64,000 nucleotides of DNA, taken from the NCBI GenBank assembly GCA_027382625.1, contig JAJKFJ010022304.1, forward strand, positions 35,120 to 99,119, read 5' to 3'. This document shows, in pieces, positions 23,401 to 31,800 of the stretch; position 1 is the first letter of the stretch, and each line of letters starts with the position of its first letter. The translations under genes and the position numbers were made by a program. The notes below the pieces were generated by a model. That model saw only the letters and a program-made list of their open reading frames with translations. It did not search any database and was not told the origin of the DNA. The stretch comes from Tetmemena sp. SeJ-2015 (taxonomy: Eukaryota; Ciliophora; Spirotrichea; Sporadotrichida; Oxytrichidae).

Positions 23401-23944
23401 TTATTGTTTCTCACTTTATCAAAGGTTCTGATACCTTTTGTCTCTCTTGCAATGTATTCATTTTGACCATAGTAGTATTTATAAGAATAAAATAAATAAA
23501 TCACTTAATCTTTAAATGATAAAAATTTCTAATCGTATTTAGAGTTTGAGTGTAAGAAAGTACGATTTGGTCTTGGGAGGCATTTCTGTCGATAAACTAA
23601 ATATCTTTGATGGTTCCGCAACAGAGAGCAGGTCTTATGGCTTATGAGAGAGAGACATCGGCGTTCTGTTAATCTAATTTAAGAATGAAAGGCCACATTT
23701 CATTAGTAAGGACCTTAGGGTGTAGCTGCTTGTTATTTGTCATTCCTGCAACCACAAAGTATCCATCCTTTGACTGAGCCGAAGTTGTTATCATAAAGTC
23801 ATCTGGAGTCGAAGGAAGATATACTTTTGGAAAGGGCTGAGGGGCGCAATCTCCGTTAGCACCCCTCAAAGTAAGGACACACAAAATTAAATATGTTTTA
23901 AGTTTATTAATCAGACCAAGCAGAATTTTGGTGTCTTTACACAT
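8490..23944 (-). CDS. Gene 1: giant ciliate surface protein, signal peptide to multi-pass C-terminus
   Basis: Gene-level entry; the exons are annotated separately. On the minus strand it starts at the ATG at 23942-23944 (signal peptide). It passes through propeller-like and cadherin-like ectodomain blocks and the Thr-rich linker at about 14.7-14.9 kb, and ends in the membrane region at 8.5-10.9 kb. The coding blocks total a few kb of about 15.5 kb. TAA and TAG are Gln. The order of blocks matches gene 2 and gene 3. Large TM proteins of this design, often annotated as Cadg or cadherin-like domain proteins, are multicopy in spirotrichs; this family call rests on recall of the C-terminal pattern, not on a search. 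Several C-terminal exons here have more frame breaks than their gene 2 partners. Confidence 0.6.
8505..8885 (-). CDS. Gene 1 C-terminal cytoplasmic exon(s)
   Basis: Closely similar to 25835-26220. The frame reads SVEAEESTGAP and DTLEAKSLNSM, then a second stretch giving SIKRIGELL, then IKRAKKAIYKIL or, in another frame, KLDLLSAFEKTIEEQ. An acidic, Ser/Thr-rich tail followed by basic helix is what one expects at the inner end of these membrane proteins. The frame between the two stretches is unresolved, so one small intron or indel is likely. Confidence 0.5.
8990..9350 (-). CDS. Gene 1 membrane-region exons (late TM segments)
   Basis: Two blocks matching gene 2 at 27330-27515 and 27590-27705. 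In this copy the GW...LIL membrane segment has length changes that break its frame. The EIFKNKINEVCIL type block is better preserved at the nucleotide level. The family pattern is a cytosolic loop, NE and two hydrophobic segments. Confidence 0.5.
9520..9840 (-). CDS. Gene 1 membrane exon with TLYEG-type motif region
   Basis: Counterpart of 27905-28215, where the clean frame is given. The nucleotide match is strong over about 300 bp, but this copy has several one-base gaps and extra bases, for example in the A-runs near 9600 and 9720. The frame therefore cannot be read through without corrections. Confidence 0.55.
10200..10870 (-). CDS. Gene 1 exon with the LWG...P...N..FP signature
   Basis: Counterpart of 28550-29190; the two match almost base for base over long stretches. 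It encodes the conserved segment after the last ectodomain: a hydrophobic helix, HMPLLNVNFP in gene 2, then DFFPS, and the loop leading into the first C-terminal TM helices. This segment is the most diagnostic part of the family and recurs in gene 3 at 62230-62490. Confidence 0.65.
11790..11975 (-). CDS. Gene 1 ectodomain exon with a 36-nt intron
   Basis: Minus strand: MNGYFMAKDTNLPVEYLYTT and TIPDEVDSTTIYVRN, joined in frame by removing a 36-nt intron at 11824-11859 (GTAAGT...TTACAG). The same intron, at the same place, is in gene 2 at 30448-30483. Without splicing the frame hits TGA; with it the protein reads through in both copies. This is the best intron evidence in the window. Confidence 0.75.
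11975..12535. repeat. Inverted duplication inserted in gene 1, carrying the start of another gene in both arms
   Basis: Positions 11997-12186 recur as the reverse complement at 12323-12513 with only about two mismatches in 188 bp, around a 135-bp centre. The outer flanks also pair, less exactly. Each arm holds an AT-rich leader, then an ATG (12102-12104 on plus, mirrored on minus near 12403) that opens MDEKSTFRDTKYIIELLKEN. This G+C-richer, coding-like N-terminus is unrelated to gene 1. The block is absent from gene 2 at 30600, so it is an insertion in gene 1. Confidence 0.85.
12720..12905 (-). CDS. Gene 1 ectodomain exon, VTWSDPDTLNN type
   Basis: The minus strand gives MLVKVTWSDPDTLNNQ in one frame and NNVALTFAVKKVSKDIRTLA in the next piece. 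The gene 2 block at 31140-31370 gives MMVKITWSDPETLNNQ and NNVALTFAVKKVAKDGR. Amino-acid conservation between copies, with differing bases, supports the frame. The strand-turn pattern fits a cadherin-like beta-sandwich edge. Confidence 0.6.
13145..13545 (-). mobile_element. Family A element, copy A3
   Basis: It lies in a gene 1 spacer where gene 2 has none at the same point; the gene 2 copy A5 sits one spacer earlier. The frame on the minus strand reads RVISDTLLKEDEDEEEEE, then SHISLLRDATKMIKEE, keeping the acidic run and the helix of copy A1. Ends: near TTTTAATTATTTAA and near TTCTTAGTATAAT. Confidence 0.75.
13850..14045 (-). CDS. Gene 1 ectodomain exon, paired with 32090-32290
   Basis: Nucleotide match to gene 2 over about 190 bp. 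The gene 2 frame is ESSGKTYLGTLNGTVVE, QLIDLKITDQQLEDFQ, then NFAFALSNRFMKLI. It resembles the SS..G...L...L....L stretch that precedes the membrane region in this family. Confidence 0.55.
14085..14640 (-). CDS. Gene 1 ectodomain exons (cadherin-like strand pattern)
   Basis: Three blocks matching gene 2: IPSIINPNNRPFQV at about 14570-14630, LSLPNQQDSQF at about 14440-14490, and the long block at 14085-14400 whose gene 2 copy reads VLYNFVFYPTKVEQIGIH then LVSLVDLYDPSRRTDY. A Gly-Ile/Tyr-x-Val...Leu-x-Asp series is typical of cadherin-like (Cadg) domains. Confidence 0.6.
14690..14910 (-). CDS. Gene 1 Thr-rich linker exon
   Basis: The counterpart of the gene 2 exon at 34155-34440. Here the antisense pattern GTAGTTGTTGTGG and similar shows the same ACA/ACT-rich repeats on the minus strand, but fewer of them: about 25 Thr-rich codons against about 45 in gene 2. 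The plus-strand Val-rich ORF at 14802-14990 is its shadow. The conserved flank NFTMVFG follows. Thr/Lys/Pro repeats suggest a glycosylated stalk. Confidence 0.65.
15420..15715. other. Coding-like block, strand uncertain
   Basis: On plus, an ATG at 15513 opens 65 codons to TGA at 15708-15710 (MNLLSALILFKANYF ... EDYQVDEHEIVRDKH) with a purine-first codon pattern. On minus, the direction of gene 1, the same DNA is also free of TGA and reads KIVCLKEDESAKQIHS and ITWQSHN in its second half. It is either a small embedded plus-strand gene or a gene 1 exon. I lean slightly to plus for 15590-15700. Confidence 0.35.
16035..16060. repeat. (GA)n microsatellite
   Basis: A run of about 8 AG/GA units in a gene 1 spacer. 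Confidence 0.8.
16370..16600 (-). CDS. Gene 1 ectodomain exon, KHFNSSHIKRRW type
   Basis: The minus strand gives about 74 TGA-free codons ending at TGA near 16375: KHFNSSHIKRRWYTIQ, then ALRAHDYDLTYQSHK, then LLLVNIRIETIDIG and CSCRDTL, with four TAA/TAG as Gln. The composition is protein-like and the strand matches gene 1. I did not find its gene 2 partner. Confidence 0.5.
17744..17885. CDS. Block shared with 38990-39090, strand unresolved
   Basis: About 90 bp is clearly similar to 38998-39090. On minus it reads HIIIYGHNFWPLDIKMW and YNSFYELHF, in the direction of gene 1. On plus it reads VQLIETIVGVPHFDVKGPK. The placement upstream of the Thr-rich linker in both genes 1 and 2 favours an ectodomain exon on minus. 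Length changes between copies prevent a firm choice. Confidence 0.4.
18200..18345 (-). CDS. Gene 1 ectodomain exon, Cys-containing
   Basis: The minus strand reads PCAAPASNADAISGNYC, then SHIDVFKPTVSTVDLGG and DPKMHDTSW. The G+C content stands out from the flanks. Paired Cys and the D.GG turn fit an extracellular module. No TGA interrupts it. Confidence 0.55.
18730..18895 (-). CDS. Gene 1 propeller-like repeat exon
   Basis: The minus strand reads YSFAGGNAAFSGSGMKAFMI, like a blade with the Y.FAGG core seen in repeats of the DGGY..AG type, then Gln-rich sequence to a TGA near 18735. Confidence 0.5.
20515..20750 (-). CDS. Gene 1 propeller-like repeat exon
   Basis: The minus strand reads FTATTGSTMGSYYFQRVTTY, LSGSSRELFACTGGL, then IFWLSNFATSPPTL and KKAYSMSQ. 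G..YYF..., the FACTGG strand and FWLSN are arranged as in one blade. It is bounded by AT-rich spacers. Confidence 0.6.
21540..21645 (-). CDS. Gene 1 exon SLSYDPFGNQNFVMLAGG
   Basis: A short block whose minus-strand protein matches the gene 0 block at 1545-1665 except for a few residues. It belongs to the propeller-like part. Confidence 0.6.
21970..22245 (-). CDS. Gene 1 exon KWAKFYTGPDTLQ...
   Basis: About 85 TGA-free codons on minus: KWAKFYTGPDTLQASQ, LIAFTLGVNQPLTFISLFN, then QILVISTRLNKHIKQQWNPS and an acidic end MEQDDEALF. Three TAA/TAG codons are read as Gln. The gene 0 copy lies at 3640-3905. Confidence 0.65.
23520..23944 (-). CDS. Gene 1 first exon: start codon, signal peptide, propeller-like repeat
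   Basis: The ATG at 23942-23944 opens MCKDTKILLGL with a hydrophobic stretch (LKTYLILCVLTLRGANG) that looks like a signal peptide. Then come DCAPQPFPKVYLPSTPDD, SKDGYFVVAGMTNN and NEMWPFILKLD. The standard code stops at TAA after KLD; with TAA as Gln the frame runs on (QQNADVSLSQAIRPALCCG, then SQDQIVLSYTQTL) to about 23520. DGYFVVAG...WPFILKLD is the shape of a bacterial-type propeller blade (DGGY..AG...W..KLD). Confidence 0.8.
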
Positions 23945-25830
23945 AAAGATTATTAATTACACTTCTCAAAATCTATAGATTTAGAATGAAATTTAAATAA
24001 TTTCATATAAGTATAATGATTATTGTTTATTTAGTAGTAAAATAAATATTCTTATAAACTTAATGATATTTTTTATTTAGCAGACACAAAATTTCATTTC
24101 ATTCCACTAAAGTTTGAGAAATAGTTAAAAATAAAAATCTTTGATTTATCATATAAAAGAGGTCAAAGATTTCTAAATTTAAATTATTTTATAAAGATGG
24201 TGTTCATCTTAATTTTGGATATGAGTTTTATTAATTTCAAATAAAGTGTACAAAGGTTTAAAATCCTAAATCTAACTTTTCTTATTAATAAAATAAACCT
24301 TTTCTCACACTATTTTATTCGTAGTCAGAGTTATAATTATTCTATGCCTTTGATTTTCTATTTAACTTAAATCTAAGCAAACGTAAAATAACTTTTTATG
24401 TAATTATACAAATTAGAAAATAAAATGAAAAAATTTAATTTATAAAAGATTTTAATTAAAAAAAAGCAGAATAATTTTAAATTAATAATTGTTTTGATTA
24501 TAACTTTTGTAACTATAATGTTTTAGATAGTTGAACAAAGAGATATTAAATTAGCAATTAAATTAAAATGGATTAAATGATAGGGAATTGAAGTTTGCCT
24601 ATTTACATTTTGATTCATAATGACATTCTAAGAAGTGCATATCCTTGCAATTTTTGTATTGTCACTCTGTCAATAGTATAAGCGGGTACAATCTTTGAAG
24701 AAAATGATAATCTAGATATTGATAAATGCGCTCTTCGCATTTTGCTATTGAAAGGTACCGAATAATGAGAAGAAACTCTTATTTTATATTTGAGTGGCCT
24801 TTAAAGAACAAGTTTCCAGATAGTGGGTGGATCAGCCATTTCAATTGCAATGAAGGTGCAACCTCTCATTTTTTATTTAAATTAATTCTCAACTTTAATT
24901 TTTAAATATTTTAATAGATAAAAATATGTTTTTAGCTAATATTATAACCCTCTCTATTTAAATTTTAGAATTAAGTAGGTTAAATATTTTAACTAAATAT
25001 TTATAGAGAGGGGATGAGGAAAAATATGAAAATACAATATCAAAGATTTAGATAATAAAAATCATAAAATTTAAATCACAGCAATTTTTAGAGTATCAAA
25101 TTCTTGTGTGAATAGCTGAGATTACTCAAATTTTCTTTTATTGTTGAAAGACAAATTTAAATTAAATGAGTGAATTTATAATAAGCTCCAATTTAATCAT
25201 AAATTATTTTATAACAGCTCGTTATTAAAATTTAAACTTTTCATACTTATTAATTTCGATTAATGCATGTAAGGAGTAATTATCAGTCATGATCGTAAAG
25301 TGAATGACAAGAATATAAAATTAAATTATCATCTAAAATTTCTTGTTTCAAATAATCATTTGTTGCATTTACAACTGTTCTAAGAGTTATGAAAATAAAA
25401 TAAATAATTTGAGAGCATCTTAAAATTATGGGACTACCTCAATATTTAAACTAGATATTATCAAATTAAGATAGAATAGAATTATTTGTAAATTAGAATA
25501 TCTGAAATTAACTTCTTTTTTTTTTAATTTTGAAGGTGATTTTCTAATGCAAGAACAATTCCATTTATTGATACAATTTACTGCTGTCTTGACTATCAAA
25601 ATCCATGTGGTGATCTTTCTGATTTAAGACATTGTTTTTTATTAATATAAGCAAATTAAAATTTAGCTTATATTAATTAAAGATTATAAAAGAAATATTT
25701 GATAAAATATTAGTTACTAAAAAGTGTAATTCATATGAATTTCTCTTTTATTAAGTATTCATTATTGGACTTGAAATTATTCTTATTTTAAAATTATTTA
25801 TAAAATCTATTCGATGAATATTATGTTTCT
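23945..25830. other. Spacer between gene 2 and gene 1, with a degenerate family A element
   Basis: AT-rich, partly similar to 6195-8485. A decayed family A element lies at about 24530-24900: TCCTTGCAATTTTTG-type core and the TTGCAATGAAGGTGCAACCTCTC-type end are still recognisable in part. No gene seen. Confidence 0.5.
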
Positions 25831-28800
25831 GTTCTTCTATAGTCTTTTCAAAAGCGCTTAGTAGATCTAACTTAGGATTTTATAAATGGCTTTTTTTGCC
25901 CTTTTAATGTATGTTGTTAAGCTATTAGTTGAGATAGTTCTCTAAATAAATAAAAAATATACCCTTGCTTTGAATTCATAGCAATTCTCCAATTCTTTTA
26001 ATGGACTAGTGGTTTGTTTAAAATAATGATCCAAATTAATTGAAAAGGTTTTATTGGCGTTCTTGTAGCAAAATTAAAGGCATAGAGTTTAAAGACTTTG
26101 CCTCTAACGTATCTGGGTTGGTATTCTTTTGTGGAGCCCCAGTTGATTCTTCAGCTTCAACAGAATAAAAGGAATCTTGTGGAAGAGGCTGCATCGCTAT
26201 CATTTTATTTATTTAGTCATTTTTATCTTTTTATATTTTGTTCTTTCGTAGCTTAAAGAGTTGACTATCACTAAAGATAAAAATTAAATTTATTAGCAAT
26301 ATAGTAAGAATTTTAATTAAAATCTGTGATTGGTTAAAATAATAAATGGAGAGTTGCAACTTATAGTGCATGATCGAATACAATGAAGGGTTAATCTTAT
26401 TCAATTAAACTTTAATTCTACAAATTTATGATAATGGAGCCTAATACAACTTGAACTTTGAGAAAAATAATGCGATCAGTTCCAGAGCTCTCTACTTACT
26501 TCGCCATTGAAAGGTTGCTTTATTTCAGATTTGATATATTTTCTTAGATCCAGGGAAGGATGACTCAATTAAGACTTAAGCCATTGGGAAGAGAAAGCCT
26601 TGCAGTTGAGAAAACTCATGGGATATCTTAAGAGCATCAACCACCGATTTAGAACTGACCATCATATGCTTATCGAAGAGTCATATATCTCGCAGTGATG
26701 GACAATTGAGTAGGCACAGCCAAATTAATAGTTCAGAATTGGGTCAGCAACTACCTCAATAGTCAGATTTAAAAAAAGCAAGAAACAAAAGAACCTACTT
26801 CAGACAGCAGATACTGAGATGAACAACTACTACACCGCTATTTCAATTAGTCAGCAAATATATTCAAAGCTTGTATCTGAATTATTCACTTCCACCATTG
26901 TATTCTATCATGCACTCTTATTGTCAGTTAAAATCATTTATTCACCCCCTGGTCTGTAGCTTGTTCGATAGCTTATCAAAAATTAATATGAGTTTCTTCT
27001 TTAATCATCTCAGCAACACCTCATTGAATCGAGATATGACTCACACACTCTTCATCATCCACTTCATCATCATCGTCTGAAAATGTGTCAGTTGTAACTT
27101 TAACTAGTATCCCACGCAAAAGTTGCAAGGATAAAAAGTTCTTAGAATTTGATGCTGAATCAAATGGTTTATAAATTATTCAAATTGGACACACTTCAAC
27201 AGTCACGATTTTATTCCATTTTAATTTAATATCTAATTTAATTATTTTTTTATTAAATTCTAGGTTATACTATGTAAGCGTTTCAAAATTAATGAGTATT
27301 ATTATAAAATAGGAATTAAATAAGATTTTGATGAACTTGCTTATGACATTTTGTCTGTAAAGTTTAAACCTGAAGTAAACCCTTTTCATATAATCAAAAA
27401 GATTTCTAAATACAGTTAAGGCATGAGAAAAAATTATTACATAAGCATCATACTCATCAAGATTAGCAAGTTAGTTCCAATCAAAAAGAATAATATTCCG
27501 ATCACTGACCACCCTGCTTATTCAAAACATATTTAATAATTCAGTATAACTTCTATTTATTAATTTGTAAATAAGTTTTGAAATTGTTGTCTAGGAAATC
27601 ATTTTGGAAGATGAAGAAGTGGTAAATTATAATGAGAATGCACACTTCGTTAATTTTATTTTTAAAGATCTCCATCCCATTCATGAATTCACTCTAAAAT
27701 GGCTACACTTAAATTAAATTCGCCATATTTAAATAATAAATTTTTAAAAGCAAGAATTTTAATCAATTTTTAAATTAATAAACTTAAAAATGACTTTACA
27801 AATATTATTTTAAAGCAAAGTCTAATTTGAAATTTATTTTTCAAATTTTAAAAAAATAGACAATTATTTTGTTCTGAGAATATTTAAATGATGTAGAAAA
27901 GGTAAATAATCTGTTAGGAAATGAGGTACATTAAGTGATAGACTCTTGGACAATCAGCTAGAAATACTGCAACTGCTGCCAGTGAAATTCTTCTAACGAA
28001 AAATATTCCAATGTAAATTTGAGCGAGCACCTTCCTAACATCAATTCCTTCGTAGAGAGTGCCAATCATTCCTTCAATTCTTCTGCTTTTCAATTTACGA
28101 GAAAAGTGTCTAATTAAGAACAGGCCTCCAATTGGAGCAAAAGAACACAACACCATAAAGAATAATGCCAACAAAGAAGAAACTGAGTCAGTGAAAGTCA
28201 CAAATTGCAACTATGTTTAAATAAATTATGTAGGAAATCTCGTATAACAATTTCTTTTTTAAACAGATCAACTATCTTATTACAAAGAATACTAATTTAC
28301 CATATACAATTATTATCACACAAGATTGGTTCTCTTAAACTTAATGATAAAAAAATAAGTTTTCTTACCTCCATGCAGTAATATAAAATCTACTAATTCT
28401 GTATCTTGAATATTTCAATGGCTCGAGTTTATTTTTCTTATTGCAAATTTATAAAATTCATTTTTTAGAGCAAAAAACAGTATTAATTTGATCAAGTATT
28501 TTAATTCAATATTTAAATTCTTTACTATGTATAAGTTAAAAACATGAGTAAAATACATTGAAAGAATTGAGGAGAGTAGTGAGAAACATTTCCAAGTAGC
28601 CCTCAATGAGGAATTTAATTTAATCTTAACACTCCATTAAACTTAACTAATTTTAATTGGGACTTTAAGAAAGTAATCTAAGTTTAAAGAAGAGAAGAGC
28701 GGCCAGTTTTGAATAGATGTATCTCAATCTGAAAATATTGAACAGTAATGAGAGTGCTTACATATTTGATCTTGACTTTATTATCCTAATGGTAAGAGCA

Positions 28801-31800
28801 AATAAAAAAATACTATTTTTAAGCAATTGGAGTTAACACAACAAACACAACAATGTAGAAATCATTTGATCCTAGACTTTAAAGCACAGACTAGGACTAA
28901 TAGCGTAGTTGAGTTAATTTGTGGTGAAGATAGATAAGAATCTTAAAAGATATCAAGGTTGTTGAATCTGTCGTTAAAAGGCTGCTAATTTGAAAAGTCG
29001 AAGAAAGTGTCAAGAATTTACTGAGAAGGGAAGAAATCGAAAGTGACCACGTCTATCAGTTTCTAAAATATGTCCTATGCATTAGTTGGGAAGTTGACAT
29101 TCAATAAAGGCATATGTATCACAAATTGCAGAGCATTTAATAACCCCCACAAGAATTGCAAAGAAGTTGCCCTATAGCATAATGACCAAATAGACATTCT
29201 TACATTATCTAATAAAGAAAGATCATTTTATTTTAAATTAAAAGTCTTTATAACGTTTAAGAACTTCTTAGATATTGCAATCAATCTTAGTACATATAAA
29301 GTCATTAAGATTAAATGTGCTAGCACAAATCGTTACTGCGATAATTTATATCCATAAAATTATAACAATTCCTTTTTTAAGCACTTAAAATTAAGAATTA
29401 TGTAATTTAAAACAAATTAAATAAAAACTATATTTGAATTAGATTCACATTATGGTATTCAAGCTTGCGTTAATTAATTTTTAATATATTATAAAAATGA
29501 GGGATAAATTGATTTATAAATATCACCCCCCGTTCTTTTTAATAAAAATGGCTTATTTATAATCTATGGTTTAAATTAATCATCAGCAAAAAAAATAATT
29601 TCCTAGGTCTTTAAATGCGTTAATATTTACCAATTAAAATCGAATTCAGTTATTTTCAAAAAATACGAAAAAATTGGTTACTTTCAATCCGAAGAACTGT
29701 AATAACCTATAATAAGTGTGTGAAAAAATTATATGAACAAAAAATAATTTTTTTTTTGTTTTTTATAAATAAAAAAGGATAAATTTAAAAAGAAAAGTGA
29801 TAATCAATCAGGAATATTTATTTTTGGAAAAGTGCTCAAATTATATTATAAATGATAAAAAAATATTAAACAAGCTAAATAAATTTTTCTAAAATTTAAA
29901 ACTATGATATTTAAATTAGAATTTTTAGGCTATCTCTTGGCGTGCAAGATGAAAGTCTAAAAAGTTTTCTGGTTTATAAAATCTTCAGTTAATAGGTTTG
30001 TAAAAGAGTGTTCTTCAAGAGTTCCTAAGCTTTACTATATCAAAATATTTTAAGATGACTCTTATATGAATTAAATAAATGTGATCAAATATTTTATTTT
30101 TTCTTAACTCAAGTGTAACTAACGCTGTGGGACAATTTAGGGTAGGGATCTGCACTGCAAACACTTCTGTATTCTTTTGTGGAGTCAGTCAGAGCATTTC
30201 ATTTCACTCTTGCCTTAATAAAGTGCGGTAGGTAAGGCTGAATATACCGCAGCATTGTCAATTACATAATAGGGCATTTATTGTACGATAATAGTGAGTA
30301 TATAAGTTGCGCATTAATTTTATTTGCTCTTTGCAGGGATTACTTAATTCAGCTAAAAATTTATACTCTAAAAATTATGTTGTTGAGTTATAATGATGAG
30401 ATTTCTAACGTAGATCGTGGTTGAGTCAACTTCATCAGGTATAGTTGCTGTAAGAGTATTCTTTAACTTATAATTTAACTTACTATTTGAAATTTATTTA
30501 GGAATAAGTTATTTGGTTGTGTACAAGTACTCCACTGGGAGGTTTGTGTCTTTTGCCATAAAGTATCCGTTCATCATTCACAATACAAATATAATTCATT
30601 CAACTGATAAATGGGTTATCAATATATTAGGAAATAATTCAATTATAGCTGACAATCTAAAAAAAAAGAATTAAAATAGTAATTTAAATAAAATGGTTAA
30701 ATGATTGGAAGTTAAATTATCTCTAATTTGAATAATTTTTATACTATTCAATTTAGATAAAATTGTAAGAACTTGATATCCTTCCCATTTTTGTATAGGA
30801 GCGTTAGTTTTGAGTGATCCACAAAAAATTTTTCAGATTCTTTAGGAAAAGGGGTTGTTTAAGATTTGTAAAGAAAAGCTCATGTTTTAATTTTTGATTG
30901 CCTATTGAATAAGTACACTTTAGGGGTGAATCTGCGATACTGCCATCATCTGTAGCTCTCATTTATTTATTTTAACCAATCTTCGATTTTAATTAAATTC
31001 GACTATATAATAAAAGAAGTATTCAATTAATAAAAATATTAATAAAAATATTTAATGGATTATCCTCATCTCGAGATAATCAAAAGTCTATAAATTTATA
31101 TTTGTAACAAATTTCAAATTCAAGAAATAAAGGATAGACCAGAAGAAAGTTTTCAATTACCTTTTGATTGTTTAGTGTTTCTGGATCAGACCAAGTAATT
31201 TTCACCATCATTCTCTTGGCCTAAAAATTGACTATTTTAAACTTCTGGTAAACGTAGTTAGTATCTTCCTGTTAAGAAAGTGCTAAAATATAATAATGCC
31301 AACTATCGTCCATCTTTAGCAACCTTTTTTACTGCAAAAGTCAGAGCCACATTATTCAAAGAGGAGTAAGATCTTGGAACTTTCATTAAATTTTTGTTTT
31401 TATTTAACTGTGATAAATAAAATATCCTTCCCAAACTCAACAGTTACTCTGCCATACATATCTATTCTTCAAAATATATAATAAAATAAAGTTAAAATAG
31501 GAAATTAGCAAAAATTAATCAACATAAAATTTGAAAAATAAAAATAAAATTCTTGATATCCAAGGCTTGAATTTGGGATCATAAGCTAATTATATTTTGT
31601 ATTATAATTAATAAGAAAGTTAAAAATAATTACCTGAATATTCACACCAAAGTAGGCTTGAAATTATAAGTTGATATTAGCAGGCCATTTCTTTGGGTCT
31701 AGTGACTGGTGTTTTTCTAAGATATTTTTAGAAGGTAATTCGTCAGTAAATCGTATTAAATTGTAATAGATGGGTAGATTATTATTAATTAATATTGATA

